Assembly: GCA_002633005.1 (NCBI GenBank)
Contig: NMRA01000025.1
Span: forward strand, 69,757 to 133,756
Direction of reading: 5' to 3'
Origin: Phoronis australis
Lineage: Eukaryota; Phoronida; Phoronidae
Length of the DNA stretch: 64,000 bases
Positions 39,701 to 49,098 of this stretch are shown piece after piece; position 1 is the stretch's first letter; each line of letters starts with the position of its first letter. The notes below the pieces were generated by a model that was given only the letters and a program-made list of their open reading frames with translations, had not been told where the DNA came from and searched no databases. Position numbers and translations under genes: made by a program.

Positions 39701-42700
39701 ATTTTGGCTGTGACTTTGAATTGAAAAAACTTGGTAAAATATAAATTGGGACCAATATGTCTGCCACAATCTCATACCGTGTTTCGACCACACCGTTAGT
39801 CTCCTGTTTGTGGACAATGGATTTTTATTGTTGTCGTTTTCAGAAATGCATTGTGTTACTGTTGTAAGCTAGTAATCGTCTGGTGACAACACAAATAAAT
39901 TGTGGATGTGGAATGTAATTTATGGTTTGCATTTGAAGTGGTGAGATCAGTGTGATCAAATGGTGAATGCCTCGAGAATCTTTCGCCCAAAAAACTGCTA
40001 ATACATCAATGTTTTTAATATGATGGTTGCATTGTTGTACTTACACAGAAATGTAAGTGGCAGTTGACACGTGCTTTCAGTTCTAGAGCACGCGAGTAAG
40101 AAGTCGTGTTTTCCGCTATGTTGTTAACAAGTTGTCTGAGATGTCACGGAATTTTATGAGCCAACAACCATCTCACAATGCATTTGAAAAACAACATAGC
40201 TGTAGATGCAATTCCCCAAATTGCTGCAGGATTTATTCATTCCTAAATGCAGTGTGTGTATAAGGACCATATCTGTCGCTGTTGTTCTTTCACACAGAGT
40301 GTATTCTACCTTTAGTTGTCAGATTGATTTGCTTGATTAGAAAATAACATTTAGTTTTTATGAAACTTGCTTTGATTATTTTTGGCAGGCTTCAGTTTTT
40401 TGATAATTAACATACTTTCAAAATCCTTCCCCTCTTGATCAAAGCATGGCTGATTCGCTTGTTTCAGTTTCATTGCCTGTCATCTCTCACCAGCATGTTT
40501 TATTTACATTAGCCAAGCCGGTCAGTTTACGTCGGTCAGATTCTGATCGTGCCATACCATCCAAGAACGATGAGCGTAAGTGTCCTCTAATCTGCCAGGA
40601 GCTCTCTTCAACTGACTCTTAATAGTGCATGCCATTTCTGCTATTTACAAATCCTCACGTCTACGCCATGGCTGTTGAGTGCTAGTAAGGGCCCTGTTGC
40701 ACCATCAGAGTTAGTTCTCGGTTGAGTCTCGAAAAAGAAAAAAAGAAAGACTTAGGAACGAACTCGGCGTTGTTCAATCTGTGTAAGAACTCCATGGAGA
40801 GTGTCTCATTGGGGCTTAATTTTGTACAAAATGTCCCATTCCAACATATCCCCCAGTCTGTTTTATCAAGATGCTAAGATGTTTAGAGACTGAGTTTGAT
40901 GTGACAGGGCTTCAAGGGTATGCAGGACCCTAGAAAAATGGTCAAATTTGGCTAAGAAACTTGCACTGTTCTCTAAAACGCTCTTAGGAATTGCACATAT
41001 ATTGTTTTGCATAAGGGGTTATCAAAAAATAGAGTTGGAATAAAACGAAAACTACTTTATTTAGTAAACTGTGAGACCGTTTTTGCGACTTCATCTTGAA
41101 CATTTATGTCAAACGAAATTAAGTTATTGTTATTGTTTGCGTTGTTTTCTATGAATGTATCTTTTTTTGCTAAATTATATCGAAATGGTATGGTCATGTG
41201 ACCCAATTAACGGGACATTCATATCGAGTTGAAAAAAATGTGCAGGCTTTCTGCTCTAAGAAAATATACACTTTTACTGAGGATATATTGTTTTGCAGAT
41301 ATTTGGCTTATTACACTGACTGGCCTATATGGTCCTACAAATTGTAGAACTGAAATCAAAGTTGAACATCTAAACCAGATAAAAAAATGTGTTCACACTA
41401 ACTTACATGTGGCTTTGACTCGCGTGAATAAGGGAGTTCCTTCTCAATTACTGGTTAAATTTCTTGTCTCATCTTTTATACAATGAGAATTTTGTCACTG
41501 ATTCTTTCTGTACTTAGCATGAGTTTCTTTTTCACTGCATTTATTTCTGTGGGTTACTCACATGTCTGTCTTTTTATAGTTTCTTCTTCTATCATTCTCA
41601 TTCTTCTCATCATTTATCGTCTACTATTGAATAGTGGAACTTTGCTCACATTGGGTAATTCTGACTTATTTAACACACAATATGGCCGACAAGTGTTTGC
41701 CAAATTTCTCCATAGAAATAAAGATTAAGCATTGATGGTTTGTACATAACTGTGTCGAGATCATAATGCAATTTTTTCCATTATGTAAAAGTAATCGGTC
41801 ATTAAAAGTGGAAAAATTTTGACAATTCTTATTGTGCAAAATAAGTGGAGAATTGCTGTACCACATCCTATCCAGAGCTGTTGCAACACGGAATGCTTTT
41901 AATCAATTTCACGAAAAGTCAGCTGCGATTTAATAACCAAGCAGGAATTCGATAACCAATATTCCTTCAAACTACTCGGTTCAATTTTTTGGTTATGGTC
42001 TGTCTTACATATTGTAGATTAGTTGCAAAGATTCACTTGTGCTTTGAAGAGCTTGTAAATTGTTTGCTTTCTATTCTGCTCCTAAAGAATTGAGGATTTA
42101 TTATCATTTCTCAGCATGCACTATTACTGTTGAGTAGTTGGAGCTGGTGCAGGTCAATGTTTCACATTTGTACCAACTTGATGATCTCAAGGTTTAGACA
42201 GGTGGTAGCTGGTAATGTCTTGCAACAGTTGTTGTTACGGTCCACAACCAAGGTCAGGAAAAGATATGTTGTCAAAAGTCGTTATTTTATGCTGCTGTTT
42301 TGCAAGTGCAAGTGTTTCAAATTTCAACTGGTCCATTCTTACCATGCCAAAATACATGGAGGGAGTCCCATAAACCATTTTAAGTGGCTAATGAATTCTT
42401 TTGTTGTCAATACAACTGATGTGAAAATATAAATTAATACTTTCCATTCAATGGAAGTGCTTATTAGCTGAACGCCGAATCAATTTCATTGTTCATGTAT
42501 TTTGTATCTGTTGTTCTCAATAAGCATCTTTATGAGACGAACATCTTTTGGTCTTGTTTGTGGACCACATTTTGTATTTGTTGTGTGTGTAACTCTTAGT
42601 TGTAGCCGAGTTGAAGTCCAAGACTTTTGAACGGTCAAAGTCTGACCGGCCGCCGAAAAAGAAAGGTAAGTGACTCCTGTACTGCTGAAAATTAACAGGA

Positions 42701-45286
42701 AGTTGCAATTTTTATTGGATTCATAAGTATCCTGTCTGTGAACTCGTGATGCCAAGGAATAAGGAAGTTTCAGGATGGAAAACTGATGACCAACTGAGTC
42801 TGTTTAGTCCGGCTGTGATGTGTTGTTTGTGTTGCTATGCTCATCTATGTGAAACAGGTGATGTTGTGTGACGTCTGCAGTTGCTTTTTTCTGAGGCATG
42901 GACTGTGCTTGTCAGCATCACATGGATTCATGTTTCACATGTCGCTTCATAATGCGCACTTCATAAAAAGTTTTCTTATGTGTCTATGTATTGTATACAA
43001 TGACTTGCTTTCATTGAATTTCTTTGATTTTATTGTTCGATCATTGATTTTATCTGTGCTTACCTTGTGCACTTTTCTCATCTCCTGCGAAACACTTTAT
43101 ACTAAACACTACAAATGCCCCAGATATCCTCGACTTATTTTTCCCTGTAAATGAGAGATCAATTTTTGAACTTCGGTTCACAAACAAGAAATCTGATGGC
43201 AGTCGTACGTTTCTGTTTGTGAAAGAGGAATTTTGTTCAGATGTACATGTAACATTAACATATTTCTGTTTGTGTATTCCGCTTGTCCTTCATGTGTTCA
43301 ATGTATTAATATTCAGCATGTTGCCTCAATAGATAATGTGCTGTTTTCAGTTTAGGTTATTTTGCTGCCTATTTCCCATGAAGACTACCTTATTCTTATT
43401 GGTCCAGGCCTTTTTAACCAAATTGGAACATGATGGTGCACCACCATCCGTTTCTGTTCAAAGTGCCTACTGAACATGTACTTAGCATATGGAGGTTGTC
43501 ATGTGGCCCTGCCCTAGGTTGTCCTTCACTCAAAGCTTTCTGAATTCAAACCCTCTTACTGTGATAAGTATCATTGTTTGTATGTAAATGAAACAAGCAT
43601 GTAGAATAAATACAGGGTTCCCCAAAAGGTACTCACTCTTCAGTACAAGTTCAGTTTTGTGGATCAGGCAAGGCACGAGGGCCTACTATATGGTTACACA
43701 TTGTTTTGAAAGCAGACGCAAGAGCAGTCACTTGCTCCGTAACCGCAATAATGGCAAACAAACAACTCTGGTTTTGGAGAGTGAAGATATATCTGCAATC
43801 ATTGCTTCTAGACACTCAGCTACACCAAGGAAGTACTTAGCAAAGACAGTCTTCTTCCCAAGTAAATAAACCATTCATTTTGAAAATCCTGACCCCTACA
43901 AACGAAAGAAAGTAGTTTGCAAGAGCAGAAAATGCAATAAACGAGATACCTGGAGAGAAAAATTTGCAAACTCAGCAAATGTCCACAGAGTCACCCTTAC
44001 AACGTTTTTTCCCTTTTAGTCTAACGGAAAATTAGGATTGTCAATGCTGTGGGTTAACAAATGAACCCTGCATTTATTTTGGTTGAGACTTGATTACTTT
44101 TTGATTAACTCTTCATGATTTTAAACCAGTAATCTTGTTCACGAGTCAATAAACAACAGTATTATTGTCATTCAAGGTCTGAGTCCTGTTTGTGTCACTC
44201 TGTGTAGTTCTGTAATTGTCCTTATCCCACTTTAAATTGTGTCCATCATTGCGTACTTTAACTGCACGCTGGGCTGCGTGGTCACATTACCCCTTCTTGC
44301 CTGCCCCCTGCCTGCTGTTGTCCCTGCTTGCTTTGTTCAGTTTACATTCTGCTGTTGGTCTTCATTCTAGCAGTGAATGGTGAAGGTGAGGAGACCCCCG
44401 CCTCTCCAGCCAAGTCTGATACCATGAGGTCGACAGATAGTGGGGAACTTCTGGAAGACGAGGTATGTTGTGGGCAGTCAGAACATCCTCGGTCACAATC
44501 CGCCACAGTAGAATAAAGTGTCTCTCGTGTGTTGGTGATGGTTGCCTGGTCTGTTGGACCAACAGGTGATGGGCAGCCATGGTATAGGCTATGGGTTGAT
44601 AACTATTATGAGATTTACAGTGATGAATATCCCACTGTTGTGGTGTCAGGCAATTTTTTAAGAAGTTCTCCAGATGTCCATTAATCCCTCTTGTGGTAAA
44701 GTATGAAGTCACTTCTTGATGTTGTTGTTTCATTTCGTTCCGCTTGAATTTGGTTATGCCACAATGCACAGCTTTGTCAATGGCCCTTATTTCCACTGTT
44801 TTTTACCTTCTTTTTGTGAAGAATTCCATCATTGACTCTTGAGCTGTCATATATTGCTACAGGAGATATTGTGCAACTGACTACTGGAAATATTTAAACT
44901 ATGTGTTGGTTTTGGCAGAATTATTTTAAATGGCGTAAAACCTCTCATTTATTTATTAATTGAATTATTTGGATTAGTGCCCAATGTCAGTTAATGTATT
45001 TAGGACTTTTGACTACCTTGTGTCAGTTACAAGTTGCCAAGTGTATGTATATGAAACCGTTCCCTGGCGTGAAATCAAAATAGCGCTTGCTGCTTCTTTC
45101 TCACTCATTGATGACACTGACTCACTGTTGCAGCAGGGCTCACCCACTAAAGAGCCGGTGACTGACTCGCCATCTAAGGGTGGCGATAAACACAAGAAGA
45201 AGAAATTCCGCATGCCTTCCTTTTCCAAGGGGAAAAAGGACAAGAAAGAAGCAAAGAAAAAGCCAGCCAAGGAGAGCGGTGTTTAA
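21669..45286 (+). CDS. ADD: Adducin, 19 coding exons, 788 residues
   Basis: Adducin caps the fast-growing ends of actin filaments and recruits spectrin at the cytoplasmic side of the plasma membrane. Exon coordinates: 21669-21729, 22719-22964, 23435-23586, 24531-24761, 26074-26217, 27135-27233, 27741-27926, 28715-28848, 31780-31900, 32836-32943, 33538-33630, 35818-36004, 37040-37108, 37768-37845, 38701-38784, 40513-40575, 42600-42665, 44371-44462, 45134-45286. They join in frame (2367 nt including the stop) with GT-AG introns, except intron 9, which is GC-AG. The head (about residues 50-373) matches the family throughout, for example [50 protein letters not shown] and LILRNHG. The neck has the LNSPNTYL motif. 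The C-terminus has the MARCKS-related [10 protein letters not shown]. Human alpha-adducin is 737 residues; the excess lies in the tail. Vertebrates have three paralogues, and this gene cannot be assigned to one, as expected for an invertebrate single-copy gene. Confidence 0.96.
22719..22964 (+). CDS. ADD: Adducin exon 2, start of the head domain
   Basis: Encodes residues 21-102 with phase 1 at both ends. It carries the family block [18 protein letters not shown] followed by a GxxPxGxxALQQ stretch, which aligns with KKRVSMIL and LALQQIADF of vertebrate adducins. The intron before it ends TTTGTAG. An in-frame ATG lies inside that intron at 22703, five codons before the exon, so an alternative N-terminus is conceivable. 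Confidence 0.95.
23435..23586 (+). CDS. ADD: Adducin exon 3, head domain
   Basis: Encodes residues 103-153 (phase 1 in, phase 0 out). It contains [28 protein letters not shown] and [11 protein letters not shown], all matching the N-terminal part of the aldolase class II-like fold of adducin heads (vertebrate [23 protein letters not shown]). Donor TCG|GTAAGT. Confidence 0.96.
23660..23745 (+). repeat. Dispersed repeat, copy 3, in adducin intron 3
   Basis: GGTTGGCCAATCC, GCCAATTTGAAAATG and TGTATGCATTGTCTGTGA appear in the same order as in the copy at 36626-36756. Confidence 0.55.
24531..24761 (+). CDS. ADD: Adducin exon 4, core of the head domain
   Basis: Encodes residues 154-230 in phase 0 at both ends. 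It includes [20 protein letters not shown] and ends [11 protein letters not shown]. The HxH pair corresponds in position to metal-binding histidines of class II aldolases; adducins are not known to be enzymes. The acceptor is CTCCATAG, with a near copy (GCCATAG) 24 bases upstream. Donor TGT|GTAAGT. Confidence 0.96.
24762..26073 (+). other. Adducin intron 4, nothing recognised
   Basis: Intron of 1.3 kb with a GTAAGT donor and a CTGTTGCAG acceptor. It has AT-rich sequence without a repeat or exon I can name. Confidence 0.7.
26074..26217 (+). CDS. ADD: Adducin exon 5, head domain
   Basis: Encodes residues 231-278, 48 codons in phase 0. It opens [12 protein letters not shown], one of the most conserved adducin strings, and continues with YHDYEGI and NLGPNNK. 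Acceptor TTGCAG, donor AAA|GTGAGT. The following 0.9-kb intron shows nothing of note. Confidence 0.97.
27135..27233 (+). CDS. ADD: Adducin exon 6, head domain
   Basis: Encodes residues 279-311, 33 codons in phase 0. It reads [20 protein letters not shown], the counterpart of vertebrate VLILRNHGLVSVGESVEEAF. RNHG with the following VEEA is a hallmark of the class II aldolase fold. Donor CAG|GTGAGT. Confidence 0.97.
27256..27317 (+). repeat. Tandem duplication, 2 x 31 bp, in adducin intron 6
   Basis: Two adjacent 31-base units each begin ACAGTACAAGACAAAAG and contain ACCAGACAAAA, differing at only two positions. The right flank continues into sequence shared with 7948-8020, so the duplication arose inside a dispersed repeat. 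Confidence 0.8.
27741..27926 (+). CDS. ADD: Adducin exon 7, end of the head domain
   Basis: Encodes residues 312-373, 62 codons in phase 0. It contains GLDNLVQID, matching vertebrate GGPDNLVLLN, and closes with [18 protein letters not shown], matching WQIGEQEFEALMRMLDN. The linker between them differs in sequence from vertebrates. Acceptor CTTCTAG, donor TGC|GTAAGT. Confidence 0.96.
28715..28848 (+). CDS. ADD: Adducin exon 8, neck
   Basis: Encodes residues 374-417 plus two bases. It starts [11 protein letters not shown], the counterpart of GYRTGYPYRYP, and ends in a charged ADEERDG stretch. The donor GTATGG is weak, but it is the only one that restores frame with exon 9 (AA + C). Confidence 0.92.
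29501..29910 (+). pseudogene. Coding remnant with zinc-ribbon-like motif inside the transposon
   Basis: Two overlapping frames look like one broken coding region. The first (29501-29773) is rich in serine and glutamate ([15 protein letters not shown]). The second (from about 29716) reads [14 protein letters not shown] and then WECVAGHSG, giving a CxxC plus C and H pattern like a zinc ribbon. A shift of frame separates them near 29700-29720. Serine-rich leaders followed by such CxxC blocks occur in uncharacterised transposon-associated proteins; that link is from memory and unproven here. Not an adducin exon. Confidence 0.45.
29849..30118 (+). repeat. Tandem duplication, 2 x 135 bp, inside the transposon
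   Basis: Unit 1 (29849-29983) and unit 2 (29984-30118) both begin CTGTACGTGAGACGATAATG and end in GACTGACTAGACTGCTCT, with few differences. Part of the unit belongs to the inner right inverted repeat, so the right arm is effectively longer than the left. Confidence 0.85.
31178..31498. mobile_element. Mariner-like MITE, 321 bp, TA target duplication
   Basis: The element begins CAGGGATATTC and ends GAATATCCCTG, a perfect 11-base inverted repeat. Further inward similarity continues on both sides (GCGCC and GGGCGCACC-type words). It is flanked by TA on each side (31176-31177 and 31499-31500), as for Tc1/mariner insertions. No transposase frame is present. A GGTTCAAACC word near the right end resembles a tRNA T-arm, but the rest of a tRNA is absent. 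Confidence 0.75.
31780..31900 (+). CDS. ADD: Adducin exon 9, neck, with GC donor
   Basis: Encodes residues 418-458. The string [15 protein letters not shown] matches vertebrate QQREKTRWLN and beta-adducin LNTPNTYL, in the region reported to bind calmodulin. The exon must end at AAG 31900 to join TGG of exon 10 (vertebrate SKTKW and PKTTW), and the intron then begins GCATGT, so it is a GC-AG intron. The GT sites just downstream would shift the frame to a stop. Confidence 0.93.
32836..32943 (+). CDS. ADD: Adducin exon 10, start of the tail
   Basis: Encodes residues 459-494, 36 codons in phase 0. It contains [16 protein letters not shown], the counterpart of vertebrate VPNLFVPLNTNPKEV. Acceptor TTTACAG, donor GAG|GTGAGT. 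Confidence 0.95.
33538..33630 (+). CDS. ADD: Adducin exon 11, tail
   Basis: Encodes residues 495-525, 31 codons in phase 0. [11 protein letters not shown] corresponds to TAGPQSQVLCG of alpha-adducin. Acceptor GGTAG, donor ATG|GTAGGT. The following intron of 2.2 kb holds the inverted-repeat element at 34727-34914 and otherwise nothing I can name. Confidence 0.94.
34727..34914. mobile_element. MITE with GGGGGGTTGAAT ends, copy 1
   Basis: The left end GGGGGGTTGAAT is mirrored by ATTCAACCCCCC at the right end. The flanks share TACCC (34721-34725 and 34915-34919), a possible target duplication. The inside word GAGAAAACGAGACAAAA also occurs, in the opposite orientation, in the element at 53270-53494, as do CCCCCATTTGGC and a TTTTTTCTTAG near the far end. 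No coding content. Confidence 0.65.
35818..36004 (+). CDS. ADD: Adducin exon 12, tail
   Basis: Encodes residues 526-587 plus one base. [13 protein letters not shown] matches SKAIIEKEYQPHV of alpha-adducin, and [19 protein letters not shown] matches NPFTTLTDRELEEYRREVE. This is the last exon that aligns closely with vertebrate tails before the variable part. Donor GAAG|GTAGGT, phase 1. Confidence 0.95.
36626..36756 (+). repeat. Dispersed repeat, copy 4, in adducin intron 12
   Basis: GACTCAAGAAAATGATTCAG, GGTTGGCCAACCCTCAATTT, AATTGGAAAATGG and GCATTGCTTGTGACTTGAG run in the order seen in the other copies. GGTTGGCCAACC is itself a palindrome. Confidence 0.6.
37040..37108 (+). CDS. ADD: Adducin exon 13, variable tail mini-exon
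   Basis: 69 bases, phase 1 at both ends, encoding residues 588-610, acidic and proline-rich, ending SDASPG. Acceptor TTGCCAG, donor CTG|GTAAGT. Being symmetric, it could be skipped without changing frame. I see no direct vertebrate counterpart at sequence level. Confidence 0.85.
37177..37214 (+). repeat. GTT microsatellite
   Basis: A run of GCT/GTT/GTC triplets, mostly TTG repeats, inside adducin intron 13. It creates a spurious threonine run on the other strand. Confidence 0.9.
37768..37845 (+). CDS. ADD: Adducin exon 14, variable tail mini-exon
   Basis: 78 bases, phase 1-1, residues 611-636. [13 protein letters not shown] with a closing SSPG parallels [13 protein letters not shown] with a closing STPG of exon 15, so the two look like duplicated exons. 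Acceptor TTTTCAAG is adequate; donor CCAG|GTTTGT is weak, which fits optional inclusion. Confidence 0.8.
38701..38784 (+). CDS. ADD: Adducin exon 15, variable tail mini-exon
   Basis: 84 bases, phase 1-1, residues 637-664, starting VHRVTRTSS. Its IETNIDDV core mirrors VETSVDDI of exon 14. Acceptor TGTCTGTAG, donor CTG|GTGGGT. The 1.7-kb intron after it has no recognisable content. Confidence 0.82.
40513..40575 (+). CDS. ADD: Adducin exon 16, variable tail mini-exon
   Basis: 63 bases, phase 1-1, residues 665-685. [13 protein letters not shown] is basic with serines in a basophilic-kinase context (RRSDS). Exon 17 has a similar ERSKSDR. Acceptor TTACATTAG, donor GAGC|GTAAGT. The next intron is 2.0 kb without recognisable content. 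Confidence 0.82.
42600..42665 (+). CDS. ADD: Adducin exon 17, variable tail mini-exon
   Basis: 66 bases, phase 1-1, residues 686-707. [13 protein letters not shown] is strongly basic. Two acceptors six bases apart (CTTAG at 42599 and TGTAG at 42605) both keep the frame and differ by two residues. Donor AAAG|GTAAGT. Confidence 0.82.
44371..44462 (+). CDS. ADD: Adducin exon 18, tail
   Basis: 92 bases, phase 1 in and 0 out, residues 708-738. [16 protein letters not shown] resembles beta-adducin tail stretches rich in E, P and SPAKS. The acceptor is a NAGNAG (TAGCAG, 44368-44373), so one residue may be variably included. Donor GAG|GTATGT. Confidence 0.85.
45134..45286 (+). CDS. ADD: Adducin exon 19, MARCKS-related C-terminus
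   Basis: Residues 739-788 and the TAA stop (45284-45286). The lysine-rich domain [18 protein letters not shown] is the adducin MARCKS-related segment, which in vertebrates binds calmodulin, is needed for spectrin-actin activity and is phosphorylated by PKC at the serine corresponding to Ser767 here. The acceptor CAGCAG is again a [19 protein letters not shown] upstream has proline-directed sites. Confidence 0.96.
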   Translation, partial: QGSPTKEPVTDSPSKGGDKHKKKKFRMPSFSKGKKDKKEAKKKPAKESGV

Positions 45287-47300
45287 AGAAGCCAACTGAC
45301 AAACTGCTTATTTTGGACTTCACTTGTAGAGTGTATTGTTTTCTTGTAGCTTCGCATCTTTGTGTTCCAACAAAACCAGGATGCGACTACCAATGTATGA
45401 TCGGACAGGATTATTATCGTCATGTTCTCTATATGGCACGAAGAGTTATTGTCGATTGTCAGTGTTTTTGTCGACAAGCTACCCAGTTAGGTGCAGTTAT
45501 TACCAGCTTCATGATTCTGCATATTTAACTTCTTATTTTCGAAGGTGTTGTTCCTTGATTCCATGCCTCCTTAAGTCTGCCAAGTTGAAAGTTGTAATGC
45601 AAATTTTCGTAAAGTTGTATAAAGTATGTGACAGAACAGTGTATATTACTTTGTCAGGTGAACGTAGTGTTTGCTCATTGGTGTTGTTGATTGGTGATTT
45701 GTTTACTGAGACGGGCTGTATATTTGAAAGTCAATAGCAGGCATTCTATACAGTTGATTAGTGCAATTACGTCCTGTGCCTGCCTACCGTAGTTGGTTTA
45801 CTATTTGCAACTGCAAAATAGCCATGAAAATTTAGGATGGCATTGTTCTTGGTCCAAGTTCTTGAAGTTGTAAGCTTTTAAGTATCCTTTCTGTAATGTT
45901 TTCGTCAAAAGTGGAAAAAAGGAGTTGGTTTATTAATGTTTGCCTATTCGCTTTAGCAAAGGATACAAAATATGGCTTAATCAGCGTGGAGGTCGCTGTC
46001 CCAGTGTGTTCACTAGAGAACTTAAGAATTTGGCTGTCCCAGTACTGTTTGTAGTGTGACGTTTTGTAACGACCTTGTTCCTATTTTGGTGCTTTGTAAA
46101 CAACTAGTTGTAGATTAGATTTTTTATTCAGTTTGTTGGCATACTACGGAATAGAAAACCTGGGCACTCATCTCAAGAGGTGCATTGAGAGTTGTGTTGA
46201 TTGGGGCAAGTTGGAGACGTATTATCAGTGCTGAGTTGTGGGTTTGACTGTGTGGTGCCAATAGTAAGTTAGTTGCTTCATACAGAGAGCATGTGATACA
46301 TGTACTCCTATTAGTTTTTGCTTCGACGTAAAGATCTGTGAGACTGCCGGTAATAAACGTGCTTAGTCGAGCCAGGGAAAATATTGGTCGGTCAGCCGCG
46401 AACAAATAGGCTTGTGTTCTTTATGAAATATATCCATGTTTTATATATATATAGCGGGCATTTAGTGGTTATGTGTGGACGTCCTGATTTTTACAACTTT
46501 GGATTTTGAAGGAGAATCGTGTTGTAGAGCTGGCTGTTGTAAAGTGTATATGTGATGTAATGCACTAGTTATCATGCCTCAGTAGATGCTGCATATTCCT
46601 ACTCGTTACTCTGCCCTTGCACGCTGTATTTTATGGGCTAATTTGAGTAATTACATACTGCCTGCGGACACTTTTATACTCCGTCAACGATGTCTGTCTG
46701 CATTAGTTATATCTGCCTGAAGTTTTTGCTCCTAGGATTCCCAAGTAGCATTTCGTAACGAGTTAATGAGTTGTACAGCAGACGATTGTGCACTCTAATT
46801 TACTTTATTGTGTTAGTCTGTGTGTTCATAAGTATGGGGTGCCTAGGAGGATCAATCTCTGAGCAATCTTATTGTTCTTTCCTGGGCTATGAGAGCAGGT
46901 TGTCTTGCATTTCTAAATTGAGACTTCTGCAGTGGGATTTACTTTCCGATTTGCTTAGGCGTTGTTGCATCGTTCATATCTGTGGAATATTAGTCAGTCC
47001 AGTAAGGCCAATGATTGATGGCTAGTGCTGAAATAGGAAAATTTGTAATGTCATGTATTGTTAACATGGCCATGAATTTTTTAAAATTGTTTTAATTTTT
47101 CCAGTTAACCATAGTTGTGAGTGAGCACAGTTAGCACCCTGAGATACAAATGTGGTAAACACGGAATTTAATGTGGGTCATTTATTAGTGTCTAATTGCT
47201 CTTGGTTTTTTCATGGTAAATGTTATTTTTGTTTACACTTTCAGACTGCTTGTAGCCAACTTTGCTGTGTTCAAATAAAATTTTATCAGTAATATAATCA
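45287..47300 (+). other. ADD: Adducin 3' UTR and polyadenylation region
   Basis: No coding sequence follows the stop. AATAAA occurs at 46352-46357 and, more convincingly, at 47274-47279, followed by T- and GT-rich sequence. A short TA run lies at 46440-46453. The long UTR is inferred from the absence of earlier strong signals; RNA ends would fix it. Confidence 0.6.
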
Positions 47301-49098
47301 TTGTTGTAGTTAATTCAGCCAGTTTGGATTGGTACAGGTTAACTAATGAGTAAGGTTACTATGGAAACCAGTATTTGATTGGCATAAGAGCGGTAGGCAT
47401 GCAAGGCCAAATCTGATCTTGAATGCAAGGATCCATTATACCACTGTCTGCTGTGTAATGTAAGTAGTGTTAAGAAATCGAACAGGGTCTGAAATTGGAT
47501 GGTATGTAAAAGTTGGAAACGGCCGAAGTGTATTGTCAAAACTGACATACAGGAGGCGTGGACTAAGATGGGTTTCCCTATGAAAACTTCTATTTAAAAG
47601 GGTTCATTTTTTGTCCAACTACAAAAAAAGAAAGTTTAAAGTATTAACAGATTTTTGTCCAAATATGGGCACCAAGGCCATCTTTTGGAGCCATAACTTA
47701 AAGATTTTATAGTTAAAGGGTTTCTCAAAATGAATAGTGTCCACGACCTACATAAACCAGGATTTATGTTGTGTATTTCAGCTACTTTTTTGGCTTATCT
47801 ACAAAGTAATTGGTATGTGTTTCCGTAAACTCTTGGTTGTCATTGGATGTGGCTGGCACACTAACTGTTCACAGGACCCTTGTTTTTCGAAAGTATTTGG
47901 AGAAAAAGGAAAAAAATGCCATTTCCTATTATACGCCCTGGAATTTATGTAGTATCAGAATCTCCGGCTTTCTATTTCTTTAACTACGTGGGAATCCTAA
48001 TTTTGCAGCTGCAACCCCCTCCCCCGTCAAACTTCAATATAGGCGAATGCCACTGGGAGAAACTGTCGGCTAAGAGCCAGCGCACACGAGACAATTTTTA
48101 TTGGCGGCACTGTCAATTCATTTTTTCATCGATAACATTGACAATTAACGAAAACTGTGGGTAGGCGGGCCAATAGAAGTTTTACAGTTTTGTCTTGGAC
48201 ACTGGAATGTTTTTGACGGTGATGTGTAGCAGGAAAATTGGGACACTCGCGCTTCTGAGAGTTGACGAGAAAAAGCCAGTACCATTCAGTTGTGGGTTAT
48301 GTTCATGAAAGAAGACATTTTCCAATTAAAGAGTCGTGTTCCCGTAATCACCTGTTTCTATAACTCCCAAAACGACCATTTTGTAGGGAATTTAATTGAA
48401 CAACACCCTTTCGTATGGCCGTGGAAAAGATCCATCTTTCAGTTGTAGCAACGGTGTTATATCTGGTATGTTAAAGCGGCCACTTCCGTTTGCTGCTTTT
48501 AACTGAAAAGACGGAAATGGACCAAGATACCGGAGGCAAGTAGACTGTAGGCAGACTCCTGCGAGGTGACAACACTATCACACTTACAAAAAACCTACGA
48601 CAAATATAACTAATAGTCTCACCAATGTTAGACGATGTGATTACCCGGCACAGGTTATTGTGTCAAGTATTGCCTAGGAGTACTCTGCCCAGGTCCAAAT
48701 GACCGTTGTTAACTTGGGCCAATTGTTATTATCTCATAATGCGGTATTGAACCCATGCTCTCTGTAGAATAAACGTTATGATTTCACAATTAGCTTAAAT
48801 AAAATATTTTTAAATTTGAGGTCATAGACCATATTGTTGTTTTGAACATTAATGCAGTAATGCGGTACTTTAAGGCTCACCTACTACGAGCAACAGTGGT
48901 GCGGAATCATTAGGCACATCAAACCAGCTTCGGTGAAGCAGTGACGTGATCATGAACTTTTATTTCTGACAGTTTTTGGAACTGAAGATGAAACACACCC
49001 ACTTGACTTTCGCTATAAAACCTGTAGAGTTACTTCTTACGGTGTGTGGAGTGCACCCAGCAATAGGGGGTGGCCGTGGAAAATCAGATAGGGCTTAC
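47301..49098. other. Intergenic, nothing recognised
   Basis: Short frames only. No repeat with clear ends and no splice-framed exon. Confidence 0.5.

Noticed and set aside
39359-39817. 152-codon minus-strand open frame in adducin intron 15
   Set aside because: No domain, no splice or start support, composition like the intron; it is the kind of frame expected by chance.
44362-44796. 144-codon minus-strand frame across adducin exon 18
   Set aside because: Antisense to a coding exon and without family resemblance.
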